From Thermoplasmata archaeon (lineage in GTDB: Archaea; Thermoplasmatota; Thermoplasmata; Lutacidiplasmatales; UBA184), in assembly GCA_022750375.1 (NCBI GenBank), contig JAKIVU010000010.1:1-35630 (forward strand): DNA of 35,630 nucleotides, written 5' to 3'. Position 1 is the first letter of the stretch. Each line of letters begins with the position of its first letter. The notes beneath the pieces were generated by a model. It was not told the DNA's origin, did no database searches, and was given only the letters and a program-made list of their open reading frames with translations. Made by a program: the position numbers and the translations under genes. Of this stretch, positions 17,377 to 27,626 are shown in pieces.

Positions 17377-18462
17377 TCATCCCTCGAGATTGGCCGCCAC
17401 GATCCGTTCGAAGTCCCCCGGCTTCGGCGGCCAACCTTCGGTCATGTACCGGGCGAACGCTTCCCGCGACGGTTGGAGCAGCGCCTCGTTCGTCGCCTTC
17501 TCGAACCCGAGCGAGGAGACGTACCGGTCCGCGAGCGCGTGGTGCGGTCCGTAGTGCGCGGGATACACCTCGGTCGCATCGGGCAATCGGAGGAGGCGCT
17601 CGGTCAGGCTTTCCCATAGGAGGTCTGGCGAGCCCCCCGGGAGGTCGGTCCGGCCGCAGGAGCCGAGGAGGAGCGTGTCCCCGGTGAAGATCTTGTCGCG
17701 CACGCGGAGGGTGAGGTGGTCTTGGGTATGTCCCGGGGTCTCGATCACTCGCACCTCCTCGCGACCGAAGGAGAGCGCCTCGCCGCTGGTGAGGCGACGG
17801 TGCGGATACTGCGCCGGCGAACGGTGGCTGAGGAAGATCGGCGCGTCGGTCGCGGCGTGGAGCGCGGCGTGGCCGGCGAGGTGGTCCGCGTGGGTGTGGG
17901 TCTCCACGATCGCGGAGAGGCGCCAGTCGTCCGCACGCAGGAATCGAAGGTACGGTTCGACCTCGTGCCCCGGGTCGATGAAGACGCCGACCTTCGCGTT
18001 CGGGTCGCCGACGAAGTAGGCGAGGCAACCGGACTCGACCCGAGGGAGCTGTCGGACCACGAGGTCCACGCCGCGTGCGTCGAGGTCGTACCGGGGGACG
18101 CGGGGGTCCGCGACCCGCGCGAACTCGTCCAATCCGCCCTCGAGTGCCGCGGAGAACGGGAACCCGCGCTGTTGGAGGTATCCGACGGCTTCCCGTGCCT
18201 GGAATCCGACGTGGTCGTAGACGACGATCGGTCGGTCGCGCGGCAGCCCGGAACTCGCGCCGGCCAGAGCGTGGAGCGGCACGTGGTGATCTCCGGGAAG
18301 CGCGGCCAGCTTCCGTTCCTCCGCGGTACGTACGTCGAGAAGGTACGGTGGGGAGGCGCCCTCGAGGAGGGCACGCAGCTGCTGGGGACCGACCAGCGGC
18401 ACGGCGCCTTGGCGTGGCGGCCGGAAGTACGGGTGCGGGAAGGCTACGGGATCTTCGGCCAC
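17377..18462 (-). CDS. Rhodanese-like / metallo-beta-lactamase fold fusion (persulfide dioxygenase-like)
   Basis: N-terminal YLLDVRTAEERKLAALPGDHHVPL rhodanese-like domain; THTHADHLAGH, TPGHTQDHLTL, FTGDTLLLGSCGRTDLPGG, YPAHYGPHH. Confidence 0.88.
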   Translation of the reverse strand: MAEDPVAFPHPYFRPPRQGAVPLVGPQQLRALLEGASPPYLLDVRTAEERKLAALPGDHHVPLHALAGASSGLPRDRPIVVYDHVGFQAREAVGYLQQRGFPFSAALEGGLDEFARVADPRVPRYDLDARGVDLVVRQLPRVESGCLAYFVGDPNAKVGVFIDPGHEVEPYLRFLRADDWRLSAIVETHTHADHLAGHAALHAATDAPIFLSHRSPAQYPHRRLTSGEALSFGREEVRVIETPGHTQDHLTLRVRDKIFTGDTLLLGSCGRTDLPGGSPDLLWESLTERLLRLPDATEVYPAHYGPHHALADRYVSSLGFEKATNEALLQPSREAFARYMTEGWPPKPGDFERIVAANLEG

Positions 18463-18622
18463 GTTCGCTTCGCGGCTCGACGGTCGGGCGAGTATTTATC
18501 GCGCGGTCCCGGCGCCGATTTCGGTCACGCCGGCAGAGAGCGACCGAATGCGTCAATCGCCGAACTACTCGAACGTCTCCGCCAAAGTGTTAATAAACGG
18601 CACTCCGGTGAACGCGCTGCCC

Positions 18623-20062
18623 ATGGCGGAGAGCACGACCGCTCCGGTCGCAGAGGGGCGGGACGCTCGGCGGCGCACCCGGTCGAACCGCTCGGCGGCG
18701 GCCCGAAGCGAAGGCAAGACCGCCGCGCTCGGACGTCGGGCGGTCGCGCTCTCGGAGTTCTACCAGGGGAAGGTCGAAACGGTACCGAAGGTGCCCGTCC
18801 GGTCGCTCGCCGACTTCGCCCTCTGGTACACGCCGGGCGTCGCCGAGGTCTCCCGGACGATCCAGGCCGACCCCGACCGTTCGTTCGACCTGACCGGCCG
18901 ATGGAACACTATCGCGATCGTCACGGACGGCTCGCGAGTGCTCGGGCTCGGGGACATCGGTCCCCGCGCGGCGCTCCCCGTGATGGAAGGGAAGGCGCTC
19001 CTGTTCAAGTGGCTCGGCGGCGTCGACGCCGTCCCGCTCCCGATCGTGGCGAAGACGCCGGAGGCGTTCATCGCGACGGTCGAGGCGATCGCTCCCGCGT
19101 TCGGCGGGATCAACCTCGAGGACATCGCCTCCCCGAAGTGCTTCGGGATCCTCGAGGAGCTGCAGAAACGCCTGCCGATCCCGGTCTGGCACGACGATCA
19201 GCTCGGGACGGCGGCGTCGACGATCGCGGGGCTCCTCAACGCCCTCGAGCTGACCCACCGTTCGGTCCGGGAGATCCGGACCGTGCTGCTGGGCGCGGGG
19301 GCCGCGAACCTCGTCACGGCCCGACTCCTGCTCACCCTCGGCCACGACCCGCACCGACTCTCGGTCGTCGACCACCGTGGCGTGCTCGACGCCGAACGGG
19401 ACGACGTCGACGAGCTGATGCTCCGCAACCCGTGGAAGTATCGCGTCGCGCTCCAGACGGACGGCGGAGGGCGCTCGGGAGACCTCGCGCACGCGCTCGA
19501 AGGAGCGGACGTCCTGCTCGCGGCGTCCACGCCCGACCCGAACACGATCCGCCCAGAGCACATCCGGTCGATGGGGAAGGACCCGATCGTCTTCGCCCTC
19601 GCGAACCCGGTGCCCGAGATCTGGCCCCAGGTCGCCTCCGAGGCCGGGGCGGCAATCGTCGCGACGGGCCGCAGCGACTTTCCCAATCAGGTGAACAACT
19701 CATTGATCTTCCCCGCCGTGTTCCGCGGGGTGCTGGACGCGCGGGCCCGCTCGATCCCCGACGAGATCGTCCTCGCCGCGGCTCGCGAACTCGCCCTCCA
19801 CGCCCGGGACCGGGGTCTCTCGACGACCCACATCCTGCCGACGATGGAGGAGACCGAAGTGTTCCCGCACGTCGCCGCCGCGGTGGGCGACGCGACGGTG
19901 CGCCTCGGGATCGCCCGTCGCGCGCTCTCGCACGACGAGTTCCTCGAACGTGCGCGCACGTTGATGGAACGGTCGACCCGTCTCGTGCGGGCGCTTTCTC
20001 TTGCCCGCCTCACGCCGAAGATGCCGAGCGCGAAGTCGCTCAGTCAAAGGAAACAAGGATGA
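18623..20062 (+). CDS. NAD(P)-dependent malic enzyme (short form)
   Basis: DFALWYTPGVAEVSRTIQADP, GLGDIGPRAALPVMEGKALLFK, GGINLEDIASPKCF, VWHDDQLGTAA, GAGAANLVTARLL, FALANPVPEI; TATA-like ttaataaa about 29 nt upstream. Confidence 0.94.
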   Translation: MAESTTAPVAEGRDARRRTRSNRSAAARSEGKTAALGRRAVALSEFYQGKVETVPKVPVRSLADFALWYTPGVAEVSRTIQADPDRSFDLTGRWNTIAIVTDGSRVLGLGDIGPRAALPVMEGKALLFKWLGGVDAVPLPIVAKTPEAFIATVEAIAPAFGGINLEDIASPKCFGILEELQKRLPIPVWHDDQLGTAASTIAGLLNALELTHRSVREIRTVLLGAGAANLVTARLLLTLGHDPHRLSVVDHRGVLDAERDDVDELMLRNPWKYRVALQTDGGGRSGDLAHALEGADVLLAASTPDPNTIRPEHIRSMGKDPIVFALANPVPEIWPQVASEAGAAIVATGRSDFPNQVNNSLIFPAVFRGVLDARARSIPDEIVLAAARELALHARDRGLSTTHILPTMEETEVFPHVAAAVGDATVRLGIARRALSHDEFLERARTLMERSTRLVRALSLARLTPKMPSAKSLSQRKQG

Positions 20063-20589
20063 ACGCAAGCAACGAGACCTCCGCGAGCGGACCGAACGAG
20101 AGCCCGACCGTCCCGATCCACCTGCGCCCGGCCCGGGCCGCCGACGTGCCCGCCCTCGTGCCGCTCCTGCTCCGGTTGAAGCGTCTCAACGAGGAGTTCG
20201 ACCCGCTGCTCAAAGTGCGGGATGACGCGGAGCGGCAGGCGAACGAGGTCCTGCGCGCGCAACTCTCCGACCCGAAGGCGGTGATCCTCGCCGCCGAGGG
20301 CGTGGGTCCCGACAAGGACAAGGTCGTCGGGTTCGTGCGCGCGCTGGTCCGCGAGCGGCCGTTCTACACCCCCGAGTGGGAGGGCGTGATCGTCGACATC
20401 TACCTGCTCCCGCTCTACCGGCGTCACGGGGTCGGCGAGTACCTGCTGCGGGAGATCTCCTCCGCCCTGAAGGCGAAGGGCGCCGGGGTCGTCACCGCCG
20501 AGTTCCCGGCGCAGAACGAGATCGCGAGCCGGTTCTACGCGAAGCGGGGCTTCCGAGCGATCCAGTCGCTCCACGCCCGCTCGCTCTAG
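20059..20589 (+). CDS. GNAT-family N-acetyltransferase
   Basis: VDIYLLPLYRRHGVGEYLLREISSALKAKGAGVVTAEFPAQNEIASRFYAKRGFRAI; ATGA overlap with malic enzyme stop. Confidence 0.88.
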   Translation: MNASNETSASGPNESPTVPIHLRPARAADVPALVPLLLRLKRLNEEFDPLLKVRDDAERQANEVLRAQLSDPKAVILAAEGVGPDKDKVVGFVRALVRERPFYTPEWEGVIVDIYLLPLYRRHGVGEYLLREISSALKAKGAGVVTAEFPAQNEIASRFYAKRGFRAIQSLHARSL

Positions 20590-20652
20590 GCTCGGGGAGC
20601 CGGCGGGACTCCGGCCCGAGAACGTTAAGCGACCCGGGACTCCTCGGCCATC

Positions 20653-21612
20653 ATGCCGAAAGCCTCGACGGCCCCGACGCCCGCGACCCCGAAATTCCTG
20701 CGACGCGGGAAGGTCAAGGAGGTCTACGAGGTGTCGCCGACCGAGCTCGAGTTCCGCTTCACGAACGACATCTCCGTCTTCGACAAGCACATCCCGAGCG
20801 AGATCCCCAACAAGGGCGAGACCCTCGCCCGCACCGCTGCGCACTGGTTCGAGCTCTGTCGCCGCCTCAAAGTGCCGCATCACTTCCTTTCGCTCTCCGG
20901 CCCGACCTCGATGCGCGTCCGACGCGTTCGGGTCGTTCCCCAGCCGAAAACGCTCGGACCCCACCCGAAGGGGTACCTCGTACCGCTCGAGCTGATCGTG
21001 CGGTACTATCTCGCGGGTTCGATGTGGGACCGCGTGAAGGCCGGGAAGGTGACCTCGGAAGAGCTCGGCTTCCCGGCGGGGAAGAACCTCGAGTACGGCG
21101 TCCGTCTCCCGGAGCCCCACTTCGAGGTGACCACGAAGCTCGAGCCCGTCGACCGGCTCCTCACGATCCCCGAGGCGCTCGCGCTCTCGACCCTCGACCG
21201 CAAGCAGCTCGACCAGATCCGGGAGACGATCCTGAAGGTCGATGAGGCGATGCAGGCGGAGATCGGGCCCCGCGGGCTGATCCACGTCGACGGCAAGAAG
21301 GAGTTCGGGGTCGACGACGAGGGGGTCCTGATGGTCGTCGATACGTTCGGTACCGCCGACGAGGACCGGTTCTGGGACAAGGACGCCTACGAACGGGGCC
21401 GGCAGGTCGATTTCTCGAAGGAGTTCGTCCGCCAGCATTACCGGACGACCGGCTACTACGCGGCCCTCCAGAAGGCGAGGGACGCCGCCACGCCCGAACC
21501 CCCGATCCCGCCGCTGCCGCCGCTGCTCGTGGACGAGGTCAGTCGCCTCTACACGACGGTCTACCAGCGACTGACCGGCGAACCATTCGGCGCGACCGAG
21601 GGTCCCGGCTAG
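20653..21612 (+). CDS. purC: Phosphoribosylaminoimidazole-succinocarboxamide synthase
   Basis: RRGKVKEVYEV, FTNDISVFDKHIPSEIPNKGETLA, RYYLAGSMWDRV, IHVDGKKEFG. Confidence 0.93.
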   Translation: MPKASTAPTPATPKFLRRGKVKEVYEVSPTELEFRFTNDISVFDKHIPSEIPNKGETLARTAAHWFELCRRLKVPHHFLSLSGPTSMRVRRVRVVPQPKTLGPHPKGYLVPLELIVRYYLAGSMWDRVKAGKVTSEELGFPAGKNLEYGVRLPEPHFEVTTKLEPVDRLLTIPEALALSTLDRKQLDQIRETILKVDEAMQAEIGPRGLIHVDGKKEFGVDDEGVLMVVDTFGTADEDRFWDKDAYERGRQVDFSKEFVRQHYRTTGYYAALQKARDAATPEPPIPPLPPLLVDEVSRLYTTVYQRLTGEPFGATEGPG

Positions 21613-21709
21613 AGGTCGTCGACCGTTGCCGGCCCCGCGTGCCCACCGAGCGCCCCGGGGCGGGGCGTCGCACCACCACGGGCCGTCCGGCCCGGCCGAC
21701 CACCGGAAG

Positions 21710-22327
21710 ATGCACGAGGCGGTCTGGACCCGCGAGCAGGCGGTCGCCCTGCTCGACGACCCGAGCCGGCGCGCGCGCGAAGACCCGAGGAAATTGTGGA
21801 GCCGCGCGGGGCTCCGGCGCGGAATGTGCGTCGTCGATGTGGGCGCCGGCTCGGGGTTCTACGCCTTCCCGGCGAGCTCCGTGGTCGGACCGAGCGGCCG
21901 GGTCTATGCGGTCGATGTCTCGCCCGAGCTCGTCGAGCTGCTGAAGGAGCGCGCGCGCAAACGGCGGCGGAGGAACCTCGAGCCCCTCGCTTCCCGGCCG
22001 CACCGTATCCCGTTGCCCACCGGCATCGCGGACCGCGTGCTCCTCGCCAACGTCCTCCACGGGATCCCGCCGTCCACCGTACGGGAGGCGGTGCGTCTCC
22101 TCCGGCCGGGAGGCCGCCTGGTGAACCTCGACTGGAAGAAGGACGCGGAGCGGGGACCTCCCGTATCGCGTCGACTCTCGGCTCGGGCCGCCCGCCGAAC
22201 CCTCGAGGGATACGGTCTGCGCACCGTTCGCGAGTGGAAGTTCGGACCGAACCACTACGTCGTGATGCTCGAGAAGGAACTCCCCGACGCGCCTTCGGGG
22301 CCCGCGCGACGAACTCCCGCTCGCTGA
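21710..22327 (+). CDS. Class I SAM-dependent methyltransferase (UbiE-like)
   Basis: [58 protein letters not shown]; start placed at MHEAVW. Confidence 0.83.
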   Translation: MHEAVWTREQAVALLDDPSRRAREDPRKLWSRAGLRRGMCVVDVGAGSGFYAFPASSVVGPSGRVYAVDVSPELVELLKERARKRRRRNLEPLASRPHRIPLPTGIADRVLLANVLHGIPPSTVREAVRLLRPGGRLVNLDWKKDAERGPPVSRRLSARAARRTLEGYGLRTVREWKFGPNHYVVMLEKELPDAPSGPARRTPAR

Positions 22328-22419
22328 ACGGTCGCCGCGCCACGTCGCTCGGCTCCCATCGTTCACCGTTTCAGGACCCCTCCCGCACGCTTATCTCTCC
22401 CGCGCCCGGTCGTCCGTTC

Positions 22420-23418
22420 GTGCCGACGAAGACCCCGAACCGCGCCGCCCCCGGAGGCGAGGAACCTCCCGAGCCGAAGCCTGAGATCGCCCTCGAAGAC
22501 CTGCCCGGAGTCGGCTCGACGACCGCCGACAAGCTCCGCGAGGCCGGGTACACCGACCTGATGGAGCTCGCGGTCGCCTCGCCGGGGGACGTCGCCGAAG
22601 CCGCCGAGATCGGGACCGCCAGTGCGCAGAAGATCATCGGGGAGGCCCGGCGTCGTGCCGACGTGGGCCAGTTCGAGAGCGGCACGACCCTGCTCGAGCG
22701 ACGCAAGAAGCTCGGGCGCATCACGACGAACGCGAAATCGTTGGACGAACTCCTCGGGGGCGGCGTCGAGACCCAGGCGATCACGGAGTTCGCCGGAGAG
22801 TTCGGCTCCGGCAAGACGCAGCTCGGCCACCAGATCGCGGTCGACGTCCAGCTACCGGTCGACCAGGGCGGGCTGTCCGGAGAAGTCGTCTACATCGATA
22901 CCGAGAGCACGTTCCGTCCCGAGCGGATCGTCGACATGGCGAAGGGGGTCGGACTCGACCCCGAGACGGCGCTCGCGCGGATCCACGTCGCGCGCGCCTA
23001 CAACTCCAACCACCAGATGCTCCTCGTCCAGAAGGCCCAGGAGCTCGCCCGCGAGAAGCCGATCCGCCTCCTCGTGGTCGACTCGTTGACGGCCCACTTC
23101 CGCGCCGAGTACCTCGGCCGTGGGGAGCTCGCTCCGCGCCAGCAGCTCCTGAACAAACACCTCCACGAGCTCCTGCGGTTCGGCGACGCGTACAACGCGG
23201 CCATCATCGTCACGAACCAGGTGTCGTCCCGTCCGGACGTCCTCTTCGGCGACCCGACGCGGCCGATCGGCGGCAACATCGTCGCCCACGCGTCGACGTA
23301 CCGCGTCTACCTGCGGAAGTCGAAGCCCCCGCGCCGGATCGCCCGGTTGATCGATTCGCCGAACCTTCCGGAAGGCGAGGCGGTCTTCTCGCTCACGACC
23401 GAGGGGATCCGCGAGTAG
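22420..23418 (+). CDS. radA: DNA repair and recombination protein RadA
   Basis: Hh[28 protein letters not shown]; Walker [60 protein letters not shown]. Confidence 0.96.
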   Translation: MPTKTPNRAAPGGEEPPEPKPEIALEDLPGVGSTTADKLREAGYTDLMELAVASPGDVAEAAEIGTASAQKIIGEARRRADVGQFESGTTLLERRKKLGRITTNAKSLDELLGGGVETQAITEFAGEFGSGKTQLGHQIAVDVQLPVDQGGLSGEVVYIDTESTFRPERIVDMAKGVGLDPETALARIHVARAYNSNHQMLLVQKAQELAREKPIRLLVVDSLTAHFRAEYLGRGELAPRQQLLNKHLHELLRFGDAYNAAIIVTNQVSSRPDVLFGDPTRPIGGNIVAHASTYRVYLRKSKPPRRIARLIDSPNLPEGEAVFSLTTEGIRE

Positions 23419-24082
23419 GCCCGCGGCTCCGCGGTCCGACCCGTCGGAGCGCGGTCGCCTTGACGTAGAGCACGACCTTCGCGCCCGGCCGGAGGCCGAG
23501 CTGGCGGACTGGTTCCGGCGTCACCGAGGCCCGCAGCCGGACCGAGCCGACCCTCACGACGACCGTGCGCCCGTCGGGTCCCGCCGGACGCACCGAAACG
23601 ACGCTCCCCGCGAGCACGTTCCGGGCGCTCGAGGCGAACCGCTCCCGGGCGACGAGCACCGCCTCCGGGTCGAGAAGGAGGGAGACCGGTTCGCCGTCCT
23701 CGGCCGCGAACGCGACCCGGAGATGGAGCGCGCGACCGACGACGACCTCGGGGAACGGCGCGCGGCGGTAGATGCCGCGCAGCCGGTTCGATGCCGAGAC
23801 CGGGGCGAGCGGGTGGGCGTCCAGGAGCTCGACCGAGTCGAAACCGCCACGGACGATCCGGTCGCCGAGCTCGGTGAGCTGGGTGCCGCCGTGCGCGCGG
23901 CCGCCCCGCGCGCTCGCCACGATCGGTCCTCCGAACGCGCGTGCGAGCCGATGGAGCCGATAGACCGCCCGGTCCCGAGAGATCCCGACCCGGCGGCTCG
24001 CGGCGACCACCGAACGCTCGCGCCCGACGGAGCGGAGCAGCGCGACGTCCTGGTCGGTGACGACGCTCGTCGGTCTCCTCAC
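23393..24082 (-). CDS. ModE-like molybdate/tungstate-responsive regulator (HTH + MOP/TOBE domains)
   Basis: [40 protein letters not shown] (ModE-type HTH) and [37 protein letters not shown] (Mop signature); GTGA overlap with ABC ATPase stop. Confidence 0.85.
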   Translation of the reverse strand: MRRPTSVVTDQDVALLRSVGRERSVVAASRRVGISRDRAVYRLHRLARAFGGPIVASARGGRAHGGTQLTELGDRIVRGGFDSVELLDAHPLAPVSASNRLRGIYRRAPFPEVVVGRALHLRVAFAAEDGEPVSLLLDPEAVLVARERFASSARNVLAGSVVSVRPAGPDGRTVVVRVGSVRLRASVTPEPVRQLGLRPGAKVVLYVKATALRRVGPRSRGPTRGSPRS

Positions 24083-25122
24083 GTGCCCCTCCCGACCCGG
24101 GAGAGATTTCCGCCGAGCGGATGAAGTGTCGTCTCGTCGATCCGGAACCGGAGCCGACCGCCGACCGTGGGGAGCGGCCCCGTCCACGGACGCTCGAGCT
24201 GCACCGCGACGAGGAGGCCCCCGGCGTGGAGTCGGACCGCCACGCCTTCGGGGGTGGGCCGGACCGTCTGCACCGTGCCTTCCCACGGCGGCGGGTCGTG
24301 CGGCGTGGCAGCGACGACCGGTCGGGCGAACGCCACGCCGCGGTCGCCCGCGCGGTCGGAAAGCCAGAGGGCCAGCGGGTCGGTCCGATCTACTTCGAGG
24401 TCGGTCCGGACGTAGACGTTCTCGTAGCCCGCGAACCGCGCCGCGAACGGGTCGGTCGGATGGTCGATCAGGGCCGCGGCGTCCCCCTGCCAGCGCACCG
24501 TACCCTGGTCGAGCACCAGGAACGTGTCGGCGATGGAGAACGCGAGGGACGGGTCGTGGGTGACGACCACGACCGGCACGCGGTCGGTCTCCCGCAACTC
24601 TTGGAGGACGAGCCCGAGCTCGTGGCGGGCCTGGACGTCGAGCGCCTGCCACGGCTCGTCCCATACGATGAGCTCGGGGTCGGCGGCGAGCGCTCGCGCG
24701 AGCGCGACGCGCTGCAGCTCTCCGCCGCTCAGTCGCGCGGGGTACCGGTGGCGCAGCGGCGTGAGGTGGAACCGTTCGAGCAGTGCGGCCGTCCGGGCGT
24801 TCGCGTCGGGGGTGTACCCTAGCTCCATCGGGAACCGCACGTTTCGCTCGACGGTGCGGTGGGCGAAGAGGCCGAGTCCTTGCGGAACGTATCCCAGCCC
24901 CCGCTCCTCGGGTTGCCAATCAGTGATGTCCACGCCGTCCCGTACGATGCGGCCCCGGCGCACCGGAAGGAAACCGGCGAGCGTGCGTAGGAGGGTCGTC
25001 TTTCCGGCGCCGGAACTCCCGAGAATTGCGACGGCCCGACCCGGCCGCAGCTCGAGGTCGATCGGGCCGAGGCGGAAGTGGTCGAGCCGCGACTCGACGC
25101 CCTCCACATGCCACTCCGTCAT
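24079..25122 (-). CDS. Tungstate/molybdate ABC transporter ATP-binding protein
   Basis: Walker A LGSSGAGKTTLL, signature LSGGELQRVALARALA, Walker B LIVWDEP; ATGA overlap with permease stop. Confidence 0.9.
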   Translation of the reverse strand: MTEWHVEGVESRLDHFRLGPIDLELRPGRAVAILGSSGAGKTTLLRTLAGFLPVRRGRIVRDGVDITDWQPEERGLGYVPQGLGLFAHRTVERNVRFPMELGYTPDANARTAALLERFHLTPLRHRYPARLSGGELQRVALARALAADPELIVWDEPWQALDVQARHELGLVLQELRETDRVPVVVVTHDPSLAFSIADTFLVLDQGTVRWQGDAAALIDHPTDPFAARFAGYENVYVRTDLEVDRTDPLALWLSDRAGDRGVAFARPVVAATPHDPPPWEGTVQTVRPTPEGVAVRLHAGGLLVAVQLERPWTGPLPTVGGRLRFRIDETTLHPLGGNLSRVGRGT

Positions 25123-25985
25123 GGTCCGAGCTCCCCGCGACGCCAGGGCAGCCAACCGGACCGCTCCCCGAGGCGGACGAGGAGGAACAACGCGAAGGCG
25201 ATGAGCAGGAAGATCGAGCTCACGGCGGCTGCGTCGGCGAGGTCGCCGAGCTGGAACAGGTCGTAGACGTAGACCGAGATCGTCGAGGTGACGGGGCCGT
25301 TGTAGGGACCCCCGGGATAAACCGCGTACGCGAGGATCAGGATCCCGCCGATCTCGCTCACCGCCCGGGCCCACGTGAGGAGGAGTCCCGCGACGATCCC
25401 TCGGAGCGCGAGCGGCATCGTCACCATCACGAAGACCGTCGCCGGCCCCGCCCCGAGCGACCGGGCGGCCTCGAGCACGCGCGAGTCCACGGCCCGGAAC
25501 GAGAGGGTGCTCGCCAGCACCGTGTAGGGGGCGCTGACGAAGACCATGACGAGCACTACGCCCCAGATCGTGTCGTAGATCGGGATCCCGAGGGAGGTCG
25601 TCCATCGGTAGAGCGGCGTCCCGGGAATGACGAGCAGGAACAGGCCGAGGCCGACCATGAGGTGTGGGATGACGACCGGCAACGCCACGACGGCCTCGAC
25701 CACGCTCCGCCCGGGGAAGGAGCGTCGCGCGAGCAGGTACCCTAGCGGTACCGCGAAGAGTACCGCCGCGAGCACCGCGATGCCCGACGCGTAGAACGTC
25801 AGCCAGAGCGCGTAGTACGTCTGGGGGTTGTTCGCGTCCGCTACGAACCGGGAGAGTGGAGCGTAGGTGAACAGCGCATAGATTGGGAGTAGGAACAGGA
25901 GCAACAACGAGCCCGAGAGGACCAGCTGGAGGGCCAGCCATAGCGGGCCGGCACGCCAGCGTCGCTGGGATGCGGGGGCCGCCAC
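25119..25985 (-). CDS. Tungstate/molybdate ABC transporter permease
   Basis: Multiple TMs; EAA-type motif EAARSLGAGPATVFVMVTMPLALRGI; ARAVSEIGGILILAYAVYP. Confidence 0.88.
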   Translation of the reverse strand: MAAPASQRRWRAGPLWLALQLVLSGSLLLLFLLPIYALFTYAPLSRFVADANNPQTYYALWLTFYASGIAVLAAVLFAVPLGYLLARRSFPGRSVVEAVVALPVVIPHLMVGLGLFLLVIPGTPLYRWTTSLGIPIYDTIWGVVLVMVFVSAPYTVLASTLSFRAVDSRVLEAARSLGAGPATVFVMVTMPLALRGIVAGLLLTWARAVSEIGGILILAYAVYPGGPYNGPVTSTISVYVYDLFQLGDLADAAAVSSIFLLIAFALFLLVRLGERSGWLPWRRGELGP

Positions 25986-26006
25986 GGAGATGGGATGCCC
26001 TCCCGT

Positions 26007-27137
26007 TCACCCGAGGATCGTCGCGGCCCACGCCGGGAGCGGTGCCACGTCCGGGGCGAGGAGCGAGGGGACCGCGCTCGGGGTCGGGCTCCAACCCGGG
26101 AAGATCGGCGTCCAGGCGTTCTCCTCCGAGAGGATCGCGCTCCCCTGGGGGGACAGGAGGAGGTGGATGAATTCGGCCCCGAGCGCCAGGTTCTGCGCGT
26201 TCGACGGGACCGTCACCGAGAACAGGATCGGCGCGGGCACGACCGATTCGAGCGTGAGCGCGGACGAGTAGATCTGGGTCGAGAGCATCTTGTAGTCCGC
26301 GAGCGCGGTCGAGTTGTCCGCCATCAATCCGACGATCGGATCGAGCAGCACGTAGGGGAGGTCGTTCTGGATGGCGACCGCCTTGTAGGTGATCACCGCC
26401 GAGACGACCCCGGACTCGACGTCGAGCGCGGCATGGGACTCGTGCTCGAAGATCGTCGTCTTGGGGTTCGCGACGGCGTACGCGCCCGGGGCACCCGTGT
26501 AAAAGTGGCTGTAGATCGCGGAGGTGTTCCCGCCGTCGTACATCATGCCCTGGAGCATCATGCTGAAGATCTCGTTGTAGCCGTTCGGGTCGGTCGAGGC
26601 GTTCCAGTAGCCGAACGGAGCGTTCCCGGGCGTCGACACGTCCTGGATGAGGTCCTGACCCCAGTTGCTCGCGTTGACCCCGTGGAACGCGGGGAGGCTC
26701 GAGTTGTAGATCAGCACCTCTTGGGTAGTGGCAAAGACGATCTCCCAGCTCGCAAACTGCGGTTCGAGGAGTTGGGGGATCAGGCGGTAGTCCGCGACCG
26801 CCGCCACGTCGGCCGTCGCCGCGAGGGAGGTGATCGCCGACGTGATGTCGAGCGAGCCTTCGTAGTTCTGGGCCGCGATGGGGGAGGTGACCCCGGGCGT
26901 CTCATTGACGAACTCGCTCGCGAGCTGGGGGAACGTGTCGGTCAGGGTCCCGGCCCCGAGGATCGAGAGCGTGTTGTTGGCGGTGACGCCGGTGACGGCC
27001 GGAGAGCCGCGGTACTCGTACCCCGCATAGAACCCGAGTCCCCCCACGGCGGCGGCGACCACGATCACGACCACGATCCAGACCGGCGTCGCGAGGCCCA
27101 TGGCTTTGGTACGAGTGCTGGGAGCGGTAGCGGGCAT
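26007..27137 (-). CDS. wtpA: Tungstate/molybdate-binding lipoprotein-like solute-binding protein (WtpA-like)
   Basis: ILGAGTLTDTFPQLASEFV, VAAVADYRLIPQLLEP, VFATTQEVLIYN; membrane anchor VWIVVVIVVAAAVGGLGFYAGYEY; start at 27137 supported by TATA position. Confidence 0.85.
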   Translation of the reverse strand: MPATAPSTRTKAMGLATPVWIVVVIVVAAAVGGLGFYAGYEYRGSPAVTGVTANNTLSILGAGTLTDTFPQLASEFVNETPGVTSPIAAQNYEGSLDITSAITSLAATADVAAVADYRLIPQLLEPQFASWEIVFATTQEVLIYNSSLPAFHGVNASNWGQDLIQDVSTPGNAPFGYWNASTDPNGYNEIFSMMLQGMMYDGGNTSAIYSHFYTGAPGAYAVANPKTTIFEHESHAALDVESGVVSAVITYKAVAIQNDLPYVLLDPIVGLMADNSTALADYKMLSTQIYSSALTLESVVPAPILFSVTVPSNAQNLALGAEFIHLLLSPQGSAILSEENAWTPIFPGWSPTPSAVPSLLAPDVAPLPAWAATILG

Positions 27138-27160
27138 CGATGTGTGGAATTGCCACATCG
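27138..27160. promoter_or_regulatory. Inverted repeat (candidate operator) between TATA and start codon of wtpA operon
   Basis: CGATGTGTGGAATTGCCACATCG: TGTGG-N5-CCACA core with CGATG/CATCG flanks; adjacent CTTAAG TATA-like element 27161-27166. Confidence 0.6.
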
Positions 27161-27203
27161 CTTAAGGATTTCCCGTGAGCGGTCGTGCGGGATCACCGCG
27201 GGC

Positions 27204-27596
27204 TCAGAGTTCGCCGCGGCGCTCGGGCGGATAGTAGCGACGATAGACGCGCCCGACGATCGACCGGGTCGGTACGGGCCCGAAGGTTCGACTGTCTCGG
27301 GCGACGTCGGTCGCGTCGCCCCGGACCTCGAGCGTTCCGCGCGCGGGGTCGACCGCGGAGACCCTTTTCACCAGCCAGCGCGACGGTGCTTCGGGGTCGA
27401 CGAGCACCACGATCTCGCCCGTCCCGGGCGGCCGGTGCCGGTAGGCGCCGGTATCCACGAGCAGGCGGTCCCCCGGCCGCAACGTCGGCTGCATGCTTCC
27501 ATCCTCCACGCGGACCCGACGGCTGCGCCAGCGACGGAATCGGGACGCCGGTTCCCCGACGTCCTCGCCGGGCCCCCCGCCCATCGCTTCCGGCAT
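27204..27596 (-). CDS. sodX: S26-family peptidase, candidate nickel-SOD maturation protease
   Basis: VEDGSMQPTLRPGDRLLVD (Ser motif), SRWLVKRVSAVDPARGTLEVRGD (Lys motif); divergent from sodN; no obvious TM. Confidence 0.8.
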   Translation of the reverse strand: MPEAMGGGPGEDVGEPASRFRRWRSRRVRVEDGSMQPTLRPGDRLLVDTGAYRHRPPGTGEIVVLVDPEAPSRWLVKRVSAVDPARGTLEVRGDATDVARDSRTFGPVPTRSIVGRVYRRYYPPERRGEL

Positions 27597-27626
27597 CCTT
27601 ATCCTACCCTCGGGGCTCGCGGGGCC

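Noticed and set aside
27138-27158. Upstream ATG of wtpA (MWQFHTS...)
   Set aside because: Lies inside the inverted repeat and only a few nt from the TATA-like element, so a transcript starting ~25 nt downstream would not contain it.
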